Shown: positions 35,662 to 44,645, counted from the first letter of the stretch. The stretch is 64,000 nucleotides of DNA from Planococcus beigongshangi (GCF_016820495.1 NZ_JADHDU010000002.1:62001-126000); one strand, 5' to 3'. Numbers and translations: made by a program. Notes: generated from the letters alone by a model not told the origin.

Positions 35662-36933
35662 GTGGCAGAAATCAAAGTACCTGAATTAGCAGAATCGATT
35701 ACTGAAGGAACGATTGCACAATGGCTGAAACAGCCGGGCGATACGGTGGAAAAAGGTGAATTCATCGTTGAACTTGAAACAGACAAAGTAAACGTTGAAG
35801 TCATCTCGGAAGAAGCCGGAGTCATACAGGAACTTATGGCTGCTGAAGGCGACACAGTAGAAGTCGGTCAAGTGATCGCAATCGTCGGCGAAGGTTCTGG
35901 CGAAGGAACCGGGGCAACTGCAGAGCCGAAAGAAGAAAAAGCGGCTGCTGAAGAGCCTGCTAAATCTGAAGCTCCTGCAACACAGGAAGCGAATGTCGAA
36001 GCACCTGCAAAAGAAGAGCAATCTTCTTCTGACCGCACTATCGCTAGCCCGGCTGCACGTAAACTGGCTCGTGAAAAAGGCATCGACCTTGCTGCTATTT
36101 CACCGGTTGATCCTATGGGCCGTGTCCGCGTGCAGGATGTGGAAGCACACGCTTCAAAACCGGCACAAAGCGCTCCAGCTAAATCGGAAGCGCCAAAAGC
36201 TGCAGCGTCAGCTCCATCTTCTGATGAAGAAAATGGACGCGTTGTACGTGAGAAAATGTCCAGACGCCGTCAGACGATCGCTAAACGTTTGCTTGAAGTC
36301 AAGCAGTCCACAGCGATGCTGACAACGTTCAACGAAATCGACATGACGAACGTTATGGCTCTTCGCAGCCGTAAAAAAGATGATTTCCTTAAAAACAATG
36401 ATGTGAAATTAGGCTTTATGTCATTCTTCACAAAAGCAGTAACGGCTGCATTGAAAAAATATCCTTACGTGAATGCTGAACTTGATGGCAATGATGTATT
36501 GCTGAAACAATTCTATGATGTCGGGATTGCCGTTTCAACAGAAGAAGGACTTGTTGTGCCGATCGTCCGCGATACGGACAAGAAGAACTTCGCGGAAATC
36601 GAAGCGGCTATCGGCGAGCTTGCAACAAAAGCGCGTGATAAGAAACTTTCGATAGCTGACATGACAGGCGGTTCGTTCACGATCACGAACGGCGGTGTCT
36701 TCGGTTCATTGATGTCTACACCGATCCTTAACGGTACGCAAGTCGGAATTCTTGGAATGCACACAATCCAAAAACGTCCGATCGCTGTCGGCGACAATAT
36801 CGAAATCCGTCCGATGATGTATGTGGCACTTTCATATGACCACCGTGTAATCGACGGAAGCGATTCTGTCGGCTTCCTGAAAATGGTCAAAGACCTGATT
36901 GAAAACCCTGAAGATCTATTGCTTCAAGGTTAA
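35662..36933 (+). CDS. odhB: Dihydrolipoyl succinyltransferase E2 component OdhB
   Basis: E2 core of the 2-oxoglutarate dehydrogenase complex; carries succinyl groups on lipoate. 423 residues: lipoyl domain (1-77) with the lipoylated Lys42 in ETDKVNV, an Ala/Glu/Pro linker, the E1/E3-binding domain (about 128-165, [12 protein letters not shown]), a second flexible linker and the catalytic domain (about 195-423) ending in the active-site DHRVIDG. GTG start with AAGGAGG. An intrinsic terminator follows, closing the odh operon. Confidence 0.97.
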   Translation: MAEIKVPELAESITEGTIAQWLKQPGDTVEKGEFIVELETDKVNVEVISEEAGVIQELMAAEGDTVEVGQVIAIVGEGSGEGTGATAEPKEEKAAAEEPAKSEAPATQEANVEAPAKEEQSSSDRTIASPAARKLAREKGIDLAAISPVDPMGRVRVQDVEAHASKPAQSAPAKSEAPKAAASAPSSDEENGRVVREKMSRRRQTIAKRLLEVKQSTAMLTTFNEIDMTNVMALRSRKKDDFLKNNDVKLGFMSFFTKAVTAALKKYPYVNAELDGNDVLLKQFYDVGIAVSTEEGLVVPIVRDTDKKNFAEIEAAIGELATKARDKKLSIADMTGGSFTITNGGVFGSLMSTPILNGTQVGILGMHTIQKRPIAVGDNIEIRPMMYVALSYDHRVIDGSDSVGFLKMVKDLIENPEDLLLQG

Positions 36934-36942
36934 TGAAACAGT

Positions 36943-36983
36943 AAATCCGTCTGTCGGCTCTGTGCCGGCAGGCGGATTTTTTA
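36943..36983 (+). terminator. Intrinsic terminator
   Basis: AAATCCGTCTGTCGGC pairs with GCCGGCAGGCGGATTT (G-T allowed), then T-run. Confidence 0.92.
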
Positions 36984-37070
36984 TTTCCTGCGTTTCGGGA
37001 GTTTCGGATTGCAGTCCATTCTCTTTTTTGTCATGATAGGAAGAGAAGGGCCAGAAGGCGGTTGAATGGG

Positions 37071-37661
37071 ATGGATTTATCATTTTTTATGGATTTAGTG
37101 AAAGAGTACGGCTATATCAGCATGTTCATCTTCAACTGGCTGCTCCTGTTCGGCATGCCGATTCCCAATGAAGTGGCGGCTGCGTTTTCAGGCGTATTGA
37201 CAGAAATCAGTTATTTCAAACCGATTTTAGCTTTTATATCCGCTTATCTGGGATTGATCACGAGTAATACGTTCGCCTATTTCATCGGACGGTTTTTTGG
37301 ACAGAAATTGCTCGATCGGCTCAGCAGGACAAAATTGAAAAAGCCGATTGCGAACTTTTCCAATTTTCTGGAAAAGCATGGAGAGATCGCAATATCCTTC
37401 AGTTTTTTCCTGCCTGGTATCCGCTGGGCGATGCCGTATGTCGTCGGAGCCAATAAATATCCGTTTGCCCGATACGTGGTCTATGCCTATACGGCAGGTT
37501 TTGTCTGGATGCTGGTCTATTTTAATCTGGGCCGGACATTTCCTTACGCCTATAAATCGATTCTTGAACATTTGCAGGGCTTTCTGATTCTCTTATCGGT
37601 GCTCATCATTGCCGTACTGCTTGGACGATATTTTTATATGGCGCGAAAAATTTCAAAATGA
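37071..37661 (+). CDS. DedA-family membrane protein
   Basis: A 196-residue integral membrane protein of the DedA/SNARE-associated family, linked to lipid (undecaprenyl phosphate or phosphatidylethanolamine) flipping. The family signature is visible as GMPIPNEVAAAFSG near residue 25 and FFLPGIRWAMPYVVG near 115, with four to five transmembrane helices. ATG 37071 is preferred over TTG 37062, which directly abuts AAGGCGG. Likely monocistronic. Confidence 0.87.
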   Translation: MDLSFFMDLVKEYGYISMFIFNWLLLFGMPIPNEVAAAFSGVLTEISYFKPILAFISAYLGLITSNTFAYFIGRFFGQKLLDRLSRTKLKKPIANFSNFLEKHGEIAISFSFFLPGIRWAMPYVVGANKYPFARYVVYAYTAGFVWMLVYFNLGRTFPYAYKSILEHLQGFLILLSVLIIAVLLGRYFYMARKISK

Positions 37662-37745
37662 GCGCCTGACAGAAGGATAGGTTTGAAATTAAAGCGGGAT
37701 TTCCCTATACTGAAATACATAGACATTTAGAAAAGGATGAGGACT

Positions 37746-37943
37746 GTGATTCATAACGAATGGCTGACTAAAGAGACGATCCGCACGGTTACCTGCACAC
37801 ACACCGATGCAGCAAAGTTTTTGGTGTCGAATGTACTGACCCCGGGCAAAACGTATGAAGTGAAAAATGAAACCGAAGAGTTTATCTTTGTAGTGGACAA
37901 CACAGGTAAAATCGGCGGATTCTATAAAACTTATTTTGAATGA
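37746..37943 (+). CDS. DUF6501-family small protein
   Basis: A 65-residue soluble protein. The phrase VLTPGKTYEVKNETEEF and the ending GGFYKTYFE are typical of a short Bacillaceae family of unknown function (DUF6501, assigned from memory). GTG 37746 is favoured over ATG 37737: AGGATGAGG then acts as the ribosome binding site and the N-terminus MIHNEW matches the usual form. A hairpin terminator directly follows. Confidence 0.7.
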   Translation: MIHNEWLTKETIRTVTCTHTDAAKFLVSNVLTPGKTYEVKNETEEFIFVVDNTGKIGGFYKTYFE

Positions 37944-37946
37944 TCT

Positions 37947-37976
37947 AAAAGCCGATGCATGCTCATCGGCTTTTTT
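37947..37976 (+). terminator. Intrinsic terminator
   Basis: AAAGCCGATG pairs with CATCGGCTTT, 6-nt loop, T6. Confidence 0.92.
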
Positions 37977-37995
37977 GATGGAAAGAGGGATGAAC

Positions 37996-38853
37996 ATGGA
38001 TTTTATTGAAAGAGAAATTGAAACGCGTCTGAAAAGAGACCATGCGGGATATGAAAAGCTGATCGGCACCGGCGGCTATATTTCCCCGGATGAACATTTA
38101 TGGCACGATGTCATGGCCGCTGTGGTGCTCAGAAAACCGGTTCTTTTAAAAGGCCCGACCGGAGCAGGGAAGACCCGGATGGCAGAATCGATTTCAGCGG
38201 CTTTCGGTCAACCGATGCAAAGCATCAACAGTTCGGTGGACCTGGACGCTGAAGCGTTGCTGGGGTTTAAGACACTGGTTCAACGGGACGGCCAGAGCCG
38301 GATCGAATTTGTAGAGGGACCGGTCGTTACGGCGATGAAAAAAGGGCATCTCCTGTATATCGATGAAATCAATATGGCGAAGGCCGAAACTTTGCCGATT
38401 CTGCATTCGGCACTCGATCACCGGCGGATGATGACAAATCCATTCACCGGTGAAGTGATTGAAGCCCATCCGGATTTCGGTGTCATTGCGGCGATCAACG
38501 AAGGTTATATTGGAACGGCTCCCATGAACGAAGCGCTGAAAAATCGCTTTGTCGCTTATCCGATTCCTTATTTGACCGGCGATCAGCTGGCTGGATTATG
38601 GGACAGGGAGTTTCCCGATACGCTCCCTGCCTTGAAAGAATTCATGCTGAACCTGGCGGAAGATTTGATGAAACAAGTGGAAAACGGTTTGTTGTCAGAA
38701 GAAGCGGCTTCCATCCGGAGTCTGTTGGATGCGACAGCTCTGGCGGCACATATGGATCCCCTGCGGGCCGTCGATTATGCAATCGCGCAGAAATTGGAAG
38801 ACGAAAGTGAACGCGACCTGTTCATGGACCTGGCGACTACCTGGAAAAAGTAG
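37996..38853 (+). CDS. yojN: MoxR-type AAA+ ATPase (YojN-like)
   Basis: A 285-residue AAA+ protein of the MoxR/NorQ group. Walker A is GPTGAGKTR (about 52-60), Walker B LLYIDEINMAK (about 116-126), the sensor AAINEGYIG follows. Such ATPases partner with VWA-domain proteins to insert cofactors or remodel complexes. ATG 37996 is chosen with AGAGGG 6 nt upstream; ATG 37990 abuts that sequence. The VWA partner gene begins 10 bp after the stop. In B. subtilis the equivalent yojN-yojO pair also lies by odhAB. Confidence 0.87.
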   Translation: MDFIEREIETRLKRDHAGYEKLIGTGGYISPDEHLWHDVMAAVVLRKPVLLKGPTGAGKTRMAESISAAFGQPMQSINSSVDLDAEALLGFKTLVQRDGQSRIEFVEGPVVTAMKKGHLLYIDEINMAKAETLPILHSALDHRRMMTNPFTGEVIEAHPDFGVIAAINEGYIGTAPMNEALKNRFVAYPIPYLTGDQLAGLWDREFPDTLPALKEFMLNLAEDLMKQVENGLLSEEAASIRSLLDATALAAHMDPLRAVDYAIAQKLEDESERDLFMDLATTWKK

Positions 38854-38863
38854 GTGAAGATGT

Positions 38864-40717
38864 ATGGCTTCTGTAAACCGCTTTATACAATTCAATAATG
38901 AAACGATTGATACCAAGATGCTTTACGGGATGGAACGGCTGGCAGGGGCACTAGCGGATGCGCCTTACCTGAAAGTGACGACCCGGAAATTGATCGAGCT
39001 GCGTCCGGCAGAATCGGCAATTTCGGTCAGCGTTTTTTGGCGCCATCGTGAGAAGAAATTGGAACGGCTTGGATACTTATCGGATATCTATCTGCTCAGC
39101 GCCGGCTTCTGGAGAAATTTCAGCTTGCCGGCGTGGAAAAGGTTCACTGCCGTACAATCCCCGCTTTCTTCATTGCTTGAACAATTGCTGCTTTGTGCAG
39201 AGGAATTCCGGATGTCCGAAATGATTGTGAAAGAGCGACCTGGGACGGCGGCGGCTTTTTCTGCACGGGAACGGGTCTATACGGAATATCACCGGGATCA
39301 ATACGATCAGAATATGAAAAAAGGGTTCTTAGCCGATGCTTTTTTGAATTCGGCTTATTTAAGCCTGCGCGGTATTGAAAAATGGGCTGACAATGACTGG
39401 GAAGCATTGCTTCAACTATGGAAGAACTTATTTGACGCCCAGTCGACTGCGGATTCGGCAGCTGTCGTGGAACGCATGTCCGGGCGGCTTGAATACCTGT
39501 TGAATGAGGATATGATACATACATATTATACATTCGGCGAAGCAGCCGAGAAGATGCCTCCATTTCATTATCATGAAGGCATTGAAGCGGATAAAGCGGA
39601 GCAGCCTGAAGAAATCGAGACCATCGAGGAATGGTTCCAGACCTGGCACCGGGAAAATGACAGGACGGATACGCCGGCAATGGAATTCGAATTGGAGCGC
39701 GGCGACTCCCAATTGGCTACAGGCGGCAGGGAAGAAGCGGGTGCGGACGAAGTGCAGCAGACCGGCAGAGGTGATTCGGACGGTGAGCATATAGAAGACA
39801 ATGAAGCGGAAGACCGGGATATGGACAGCGGTCCGAAGCGGGCAGCGGGCAAATTTGGCCGTGCCAACGAACAGGTTGTGTTTTATGAGCAGCGCCTCGC
39901 AGCAAGCGGCGATCACAGCCGGCGGATTGCGGATTGGCGACGGAAACAGTCGCCGTTTGTCCGGGCATTATTAAAGGAATTGAAAAAACGCATCACCCAG
40001 CGCCATCAGGATTACCGGACAAACCTCAACGCTGGCCGTCTGTCGAAAAATCTGCTGCCGCTTGCGCTGGAAGAACGTCCGAAGCCTTTTTACCGGAAAT
40101 CTGCACCTTCCAAAGAGCTGGATGCGGTCTTTTGTTTATTGATCGATGGATCCGCATCGATGGTCGATAAACTGGATGAAACGAAACAGGCAGTCTTACT
40201 TTTCCACGATGTGCTCCGGGCTCTTGGAATCCCGCATGAAATCGTACTGTATTACGAGGATGCCTATGAAGCAAGTGACAGGGTGCAGCCGAATTATTTC
40301 GAGTGGATGCATAAATTCGAAGACGGCAGGCGTGACCATGCCCAGGAAATCGCCTCATTCGAAGCGCACGAAGATAATAGGGATGGCTTCGCTATCCGCT
40401 GGATGACGGAGCGGGTAAAGCGGCGCAATGAAAAGCATCGCTTCCTGCTCGTATTTTCCGACGGCGAACCGTCAGCCTATAATTACGCAGAAAATGGAGT
40501 CGTCGATACGGCGAACGCTGTGGCTGAAGCGAAAAAAGAAGGCGTCGAACTGCTGCACCTGTTTCTCAGCAGTGAAGCGATCACAGAAGAACAAGCCGCT
40601 TTTTACCGGATGATGTACGGCAATAAATCCGTCAGTGCCGACTCGCTGGAGCAATTCGTCGACCAGACGCTGCGGCTGCTGAAACGGACGCTGCATCTGG
40701 TGATTCTATCTGGTTGA
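38864..40717 (+). CDS. yojO: VWA-domain protein (YojO/CobT-like)
   Basis: A 617-residue partner of the MoxR ATPase. N-terminal helical half (1-230), an acidic Glu/Asp/Gly-rich linker (about 240-330), then a C-terminal von Willebrand A domain (about 415-610) with the MIDAS motif DGSAS (DxSxS), and FSDGEPS as the metal-site loop. CobT-, NorD- and RavA-system proteins have the same plan. Together with the ATPase it would act as a chaperone-like remodeller of an unknown client. Near its 3' end it runs into two adjacent repeat elements. Confidence 0.85.
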   Translation: MASVNRFIQFNNETIDTKMLYGMERLAGALADAPYLKVTTRKLIELRPAESAISVSVFWRHREKKLERLGYLSDIYLLSAGFWRNFSLPAWKRFTAVQSPLSSLLEQLLLCAEEFRMSEMIVKERPGTAAAFSARERVYTEYHRDQYDQNMKKGFLADAFLNSAYLSLRGIEKWADNDWEALLQLWKNLFDAQSTADSAAVVERMSGRLEYLLNEDMIHTYYTFGEAAEKMPPFHYHEGIEADKAEQPEEIETIEEWFQTWHRENDRTDTPAMEFELERGDSQLATGGREEAGADEVQQTGRGDSDGEHIEDNEAEDRDMDSGPKRAAGKFGRANEQVVFYEQRLAASGDHSRRIADWRRKQSPFVRALLKELKKRITQRHQDYRTNLNAGRLSKNLLPLALEERPKPFYRKSAPSKELDAVFCLLIDGSASMVDKLDETKQAVLLFHDVLRALGIPHEIVLYYEDAYEASDRVQPNYFEWMHKFEDGRRDHAQEIASFEAHEDNRDGFAIRWMTERVKRRNEKHRFLLVFSDGEPSAYNYAENGVVDTANAVAEAKKEGVELLHLFLSSEAITEEQAAFYRMMYGNKSVSADSLEQFVDQTLRLLKRTLHLVILSG

Positions 40718-40740
40718 TTTTCAGAATGTAATATGAAAAC

Positions 40741-40904
40741 CGATATTGCGCAAAACAGCTTCGCTTTCCTGGGGGCGTGCGCTGAGCTAACTCGTGCTCG
40801 TTTCACTTCGCCCGAGTGGATCTCAGCACTTCGCTCGAAAGGGAGTCGGCAAGCCAACTCGCTTTCTGATCCCCTGGGAGTCTTCGCTGTTTTGCTCCAT
40901 ATCT
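40741..40904. repeat. A-type repeat, forward (copy 3, fullest)
   Basis: From CGATATTGCGCAAAACAGC through GCGCTGAGCTAACTCGTGCT, CGAGTGGATCTCAGCACTTC and GATCCCCTGGGAGTC to TTCGCTGTTTTGCTCC. Ends form an imperfect inverted repeat. It is the reference copy for the family. Confidence 0.88.
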
Positions 40905-40987
40905 ATGTTTGCCTTCTATAAAAGAAATATCATTCAGACTGCCATCATTTAGAAGCAGGCACTTCAATTCTAGGCATAATTAGAATG

Positions 40988-41104
40988 AAGCGACAGGCGG
41001 TGACTCCTGCGGGATCAAGAGCGAGACTGAGACCCCGCAAGAGCGTCAGCAATGAGGAGGCTCAAGCCGCTCCCCGCGGAAAGCATCCGCCTGGAGCGAA
41101 ATGG
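40988..41104. repeat. B-type repeat, forward (Bacillales-type)
   Basis: CGACAGGCGGTGACTCCTGC, GACTGAGACCCCGCAAGAGCG, GAGGAGGCTCAAGCCGCTCC, then CGCGGAAAGCATCCGCCTGG. The same layout (GACTCCTGCGGGA, GAGACCCCGCA, GAGGAGGCTC, CCGCGGAAAGC, CTGGAGCG) is familiar from intergenic repeats of many Bacillaceae and Planococcaceae. Confidence 0.8.
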
Positions 41105-41132
41105 TGGAAGAGGGCAAAAACTTTTCAATAAC

Positions 41133-41175
41133 AAAAAGAATCCCGCCAAGCATATGCTTGGCGGGATTTCCTTTT
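41133..41175. terminator. Bidirectional intrinsic terminator
   Basis: AATCCCGCCAAGCAT is a perfect palindromic half (30-bp palindrome at 41139-41168) flanked by A/T-runs. It ends yaaN on the minus strand. Confidence 0.9.
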
Positions 41176-42352
41176 AGACTTCTCTGGATTTTTCACCTTC
41201 ATGGATGGCAAGGAGGCGCTGTTTGAGTTCATTTTCCATTTTACCGATTTCAACTTCAGCTGCACGGCGGTTCCGGCGCCCTTCCGTCTGGATCTGCAGC
41301 GTTTCCTCAATGGTCGTAAGCAAGTTTTCCTGCGTTTTCTTCAGGGTTTCAATCTCGATGATGCCGCGTTCATTTTCCTTCGCGGTTTCGATTGAATTCA
41401 TCTTCAGCATTTCAGAGTTTTTAAGCAGCAGGTCATTCGTCGTGGAAGTCACTTGCTTTTGCGCTTCGACAGCTTTCATTTGTTTATTGAGTGTCAAAGC
41501 AATGGCAATCTGATTTTTCCAAAGTGGAATCGATGTCATGATGGATGACTGGATCTTTTCAGCCAGAGTCTGGTTGGTCTGTTGGATCATCCGGATCTGC
41601 GGTGCACTTTGAATGGTGATCTGGCGTGATAATTGCAGATCATAAAGGCGCTTTTCCAGACGGTCCACAAATTGCACCATATCGTTGACTTCCTGGTAGG
41701 CCATCTGGTCATCCGATGCTTCCGCTTTTTTGCGGAGGGCAGGGATGGTCTCATTCAGGATTTCATCACGCTTCAATTCGGCAGCGGCGATATAGACATT
41801 AAGTGCCTGGAAATACATTTTGTTCTGGTCATATAATTCTTCAAGCATCTGTACGTCTTCCAGCAGACCGCGCTTCGAATGATCCAGCTGGATTGAGATG
41901 CGGTCGACTTGCGTGCTCAGTTTCTGGTATTTGGTCATGATTTCCTGGATGGAATTTTTCGCTTTGGCAAAGATTTTACGGATGCCCTTTTTATTCGAAG
42001 CAGTCAGTTCCTCAGGGTTCAGTTCCTGCAATTTTTTCATCAGATCGTGAAGGACGTCGCCGACAGGACCGATATCTTTCTGTTGCACATGGTCGAGCAT
42101 TTTATGGGAAAAATTACCAAGTTGACTCTGGGCATTTGCACCGTACGTCAGAATCGCTTCATGATTGCCGGCAGGAATCTGTTTTGCCAGTTCCTGCGCT
42201 TTTTTCTTGTCTTCGTTTGATAATTTATCCATGAGCAGGACAGGGCGTCCCGATTGCTGATCGGCAGGGGACTGCTCTTTTTCGATCTGGATTCCGAATG
42301 GGGATTGCAAAAGGTCATCCAATTCACTGCGAGTCGATTGATTTTCGTTCAT
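41174..42352 (-). CDS. yaaN: TelA-like toxic anion resistance protein (YaaN)
   Basis: A 392-residue cytosolic helical protein of the TelA family. Strongly helical with many Q/E/K heptad-like stretches; the central segment ([18 protein letters not shown], about 255) and [14 protein letters not shown] near 290 are the family core. TelA proteins are tied to tellurite and antimicrobial-peptide or detergent tolerance, but the mechanism is unclear. The gene starts within the end of xpaC (29-bp overlap) and the pair is conserved as xpaC-yaaN in B. subtilis. Confidence 0.87.
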   Translation of the reverse strand: MNENQSTRSELDDLLQSPFGIQIEKEQSPADQQSGRPVLLMDKLSNEDKKKAQELAKQIPAGNHEAILTYGANAQSQLGNFSHKMLDHVQQKDIGPVGDVLHDLMKKLQELNPEELTASNKKGIRKIFAKAKNSIQEIMTKYQKLSTQVDRISIQLDHSKRGLLEDVQMLEELYDQNKMYFQALNVYIAAAELKRDEILNETIPALRKKAEASDDQMAYQEVNDMVQFVDRLEKRLYDLQLSRQITIQSAPQIRMIQQTNQTLAEKIQSSIMTSIPLWKNQIAIALTLNKQMKAVEAQKQVTSTTNDLLLKNSEMLKMNSIETAKENERGIIEIETLKKTQENLLTTIEETLQIQTEGRRNRRAAEVEIGKMENELKQRLLAIHEGEKSREV

Positions 42353-43022
42353 TTTCCACGTCTCCTTCGTCTTCGGTTAAGGGTTGGACCAATAGTTTTT
42401 GGCTTTGCTGATTATCGACAGCAAGTTTTGCATAATCAAGTTCCATGCGAAGCTGCTCGACATCGGAAGACAGAACCCGTTTCAAATCATTTGCCATGAC
42501 GCGGTTCATTGACTGGAGCATTTCACGCGTATCCTGCAAGGCGATCGTCATCTCGCGGTCTTTGACCGGCTGTCCGGCCAATAACGTATATTTTTGGGTA
42601 AGTTCCAGCGCGGAGTCCAGATGCGAATAGAAAAAGGACTCGGCCAGATAAAATTTTCTGGGGTTCTGCTGGACAATCATCAGGATCTTGTTTGCAATTT
42701 TAGTCATTTCCATCAATTGTTTAAAAGAGGAGATGGAGCGGACCCGGTAATAATGGCTCTGCAGCCGTTTCACTTTCGCTTTTGCTTCCTGTACTTGTTT
42801 GAGTACGTGTTTATATTCACTTCTCGTCATTCCAAGCTCTTTGGAGGTGGAGGAGAATTGCACTTGTTTCATCGTTGTCGTACTGGCAAGGTAGCTTCCG
42901 GCAGCGACTGCTCCTGAAGCGAGCAATCCGATCTCAGCACCGAGATAGAGGACCGGAAACATCACTCCCATAATCGGGAGGCTGACAGATTGGCGTGTGA
43001 TAAAATTTTGGACTCGCTTCAT
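42324..43022 (-). CDS. xpaC: XpaC-like protein (X-P hydrolysis family)
   Basis: A 232-residue protein with two adjacent hydrophobic segments near the N-terminus (about 12-45), then a helical cytosolic region. B. subtilis XpaC was named for hydrolysis of 5-bromo-4-chloroindolyl phosphate, but no phosphatase motif is apparent; a membrane-linked role alongside TelA is more plausible. AAGGAGTGAC precedes the ATG. Overlaps yaaN, so the two are translationally coupled. Confidence 0.8.
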   Translation of the reverse strand: MKRVQNFITRQSVSLPIMGVMFPVLYLGAEIGLLASGAVAAGSYLASTTTMKQVQFSSTSKELGMTRSEYKHVLKQVQEAKAKVKRLQSHYYRVRSISSFKQLMEMTKIANKILMIVQQNPRKFYLAESFFYSHLDSALELTQKYTLLAGQPVKDREMTIALQDTREMLQSMNRVMANDLKRVLSSDVEQLRMELDYAKLAVDNQQSQKLLVQPLTEDEGDVENERKSIDSQ

Positions 43023-43274
43023 GCGAAAGTCACTCCTTTAAGGCGTTTCCTACTGTATCTATACGAATGAAGGTCAAAAAAGTTTCGTGTTCATCAGTTA
43101 TATCCCTATTTTACGTGAAAGGGGGTGTCAATACAAACTTCGGAATTTCTACGTAAAATGAAGCTTTTTACTGGACAGACAGCGCATCATTTGGCAAAAT
43201 GCTAGATAGGGCAATCGATTTATTGCTTAATACTGAATTTTTTACGGAATATAATTATAAATATTTAGATTTGT
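43023..43274. other. AT-rich divergent spacer before cspA
   Basis: 250 bp between xpaC and the cspA promoter. Should hold the xpaC promoter. Nothing else is recognised. Confidence 0.4.
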
Positions 43275-43303
43275 TTGACTTTTGAGTTCAATTTGGTTAT
43301 TAT
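43275..43303 (+). promoter_or_regulatory. SigA-type promoter of cspA
   Basis: TTGACT, 17-nt spacer, TATTAT. The predicted start near 43310 gives a leader of about 140 nt, typical of cold-shock genes. Confidence 0.75.
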
Positions 43304-43337
43304 AAAGGAAATTAATACATCTCCACCAGATACAGCT

Positions 43338-43429
43338 ATTCACATATTCCAAAAAGTGATCAGCAAGTTATGGTACTTTTTGGAATATGTGAATTTTTTT
43401 ATGGAAATTCACATATTGAAAATTTTTTT
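43338..43429 (+). promoter_or_regulatory. cspA leader with two alternative hairpins
   Basis: Three segments. Segment 1 (43338-43357, ATTCACATATTCCAAAAAGT) is perfectly complementary over 20 bp to segment 2 (43375-43394), with a 17-nt loop and seven T at 43394-43400. The same segment 2, extended to 43384-43396, is also perfectly complementary over 13 bp to segment 3 (43405-43417) with an 8-nt loop, again followed by seven T at 43423-43429. The two hairpins cannot coexist. AGGAGG at 43436-43441 lies after both. Confidence 0.75.
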
Positions 43430-43450
43430 ATTACCAGGAGGTTTTTCAAC

Positions 43451-43651
43451 ATGCAAGAAGGTACAGTAAAATGGTTTAACTCAGAAAAAGGATTTGGCTT
43501 CATCGAAGTTGAAGGCGGAGACGACGTATTTGTACACTTCTCAGCGATTCAAGGCGAAGGCTTTAAAACGCTTGACGAAGGTCAAAGAGTTGAATTTGAA
43601 GTAGAGGAAGGCAACCGCGGACCTCAGGCTACAAACGTAACTAAATTGTAA
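43451..43651 (+). CDS. cspA: Major cold-shock protein CspA/CspB-like
   Basis: A 66-residue cold-shock domain, an RNA chaperone that melts secondary structure. RNP1 (KGFGFIE) and RNP2 (VFVHF) are intact, and codon use is strongly biased, suggesting high expression. The frame is open upstream, but ATG 43451 has AGGAGG 9 nt before it and gives the standard length. The leader carries alternative hairpins (see the regulatory entry), which the protein itself could in principle unwind. A terminator follows at once. Confidence 0.95.
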   Translation: MQEGTVKWFNSEKGFGFIEVEGGDDVFVHFSAIQGEGFKTLDEGQRVEFEVEEGNRGPQATNVTKL

Positions 43652-43656
43652 TCTCC

Positions 43657-43688
43657 AAGAGCTGCTCATTGCGAGTGGCTCTTTTTTT
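43657..43688 (+). terminator. Intrinsic terminator
   Basis: AGAGC pairs with GCTCT, with an inner CTC/GAG stem, followed by seven T. Confidence 0.85.
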
Positions 43689-43703
43689 CTATTTTTATAC
43701 AGA

Positions 43704-43736
43704 CAAAAAGGGAGAAAAATCGGCGATTTTTCTCCC
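43704..43736 (-). terminator. Intrinsic terminator
   Basis: GGGAGAAAAATCG pairs with CGATTTTTCTCCC; on minus it is followed by T5. It ends ohr. Confidence 0.88.
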
Positions 43737-43759
43737 TCATCAATTTTCGGTTGACTGGC

Positions 43760-44179
43760 TTAGACGATTTTCAATTCAACATCGACATTGCCGCGCGTCG
43801 CTTTCGAGTATGGGCAGAATGCATGCGCCTTTTCGACAAGGTCCTTGGCAGTCGCTTCATCGACGCCTTCCAGGTGCGCATTCAATGTTACAGCGATTTT
43901 AAAGCCGCCATCTTCCTCGTCTTTCAGGAAATGGACATCCGCTTTGATGGAAGTACTGGTAACATCGGCTTTTTCACGTTTGATCATCAGATTCAATGCT
44001 CCGTCGAAGCAAGATGAATAGCCTGCTGCGAATAATTGTTCAGGATTCGTACCTTCTCCTCCCGGACCGCCCAGTTCTTTCGGCGATACCAATTGAAGAT
44101 CAATTACGTTGTCTTCGGAAATAACTCGTCCTTCACGGCCACCAGTGGCTGTTACGGATGTTGTGAATAATGCTGCCAT
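43760..44179 (-). CDS. ohr: Organic hydroperoxide resistance protein Ohr
   Basis: Thiol peroxidase of the OsmC/Ohr family that reduces organic and fatty-acid hydroperoxides, using lipoyl or bacillithiol-linked reductants. 139 residues. The two catalytic Cys are in YSSCFDGAL (Cys57) and HAFCPYSKATRGN (about Cys122), and the Arg in GGREGRV is present. The ATG has GAGGTTGGAAAA upstream. No adjacent ohrR is seen, unlike many Bacillales loci, so control may be from elsewhere. Confidence 0.95.
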   Translation of the reverse strand: MAALFTTSVTATGGREGRVISEDNVIDLQLVSPKELGGPGGEGTNPEQLFAAGYSSCFDGALNLMIKREKADVTSTSIKADVHFLKDEEDGGFKIAVTLNAHLEGVDEATAKDLVEKAHAFCPYSKATRGNVDVELKIV

Positions 44180-44199
44180 TTTTCCAACCTCTTTCCTTC

Positions 44200-44217
44200 A
44201 TTGTATTTGAGAACAAT
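44200..44217 (-). promoter_or_regulatory. Possible ohr operator
   Basis: ATTGT and ACAAT flank an 8-nt spacer, 20-40 bp before the start of ohr. It is a weak inverted repeat reminiscent of OhrR sites, pattern only. Confidence 0.3.
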
Positions 44218-44372
44218 TCAAACTTAACCCGTAACGATGTCCATAGTCAAACGACACGATTCAATAGACCGAGTTTCATCGGATTGGATACCTGTCTTAC
44301 CTTGGTAGTTTAACGACCTTTACGAAAAGGGTATGAATGGGTAGGAACGTATATACACAAGGAGGTTTTAGC

Positions 44373-44597
44373 ATGTCTGAAGAAATTGGATCAGGGGCGG
44401 GAGAAGTCAAATGGTTCGACACCACCAAAGGGTATGGCTATATCGTAGATGAAAAAGGTGAGGAATTTTTCTTTGAATCGATTTCAATCAGCAACGATTT
44501 TGGCGCCTTGACGCCCGGACAGAAGGTGAATTTCAATATTTTTGAAGGAAATCCGGAGCGGGAACGGGTAGCGACGAACATAACCTTGAAATTTTAA
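44373..44597 (+). CDS. Divergent cold-shock-domain protein
   Basis: A 74-residue OB-fold cold-shock-like protein. The RNP1 region is kept (GEVKWFDTTKGYGYIVDEKG), but RNP2, normally VFVHF, reads FFFES, so a central His is replaced by Glu. The N-terminus has an extra acidic MSEEIGSGAG tail. ATG 44373 has AAGGAGG 7 nt upstream. A changed RNP2 suggests weaker or different nucleic-acid binding. Its position next to cspA and ohr could reflect an ancestral duplication of cspA. Confidence 0.8.
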   Translation: MSEEIGSGAGEVKWFDTTKGYGYIVDEKGEEFFFESISISNDFGALTPGQKVNFNIFEGNPERERVATNITLKF

Positions 44598-44607
44598 AGC
44601 ACAAAAG

Positions 44608-44645
44608 ACAGCAGCCACCGATGGGTTCGGGGGCTGCTGTTTTTA
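44608..44645 (+). terminator. Intrinsic terminator
   Basis: ACAGCAGCC pairs with GGCTGCTGT across a long loop, then TTTTT. Confidence 0.85.
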
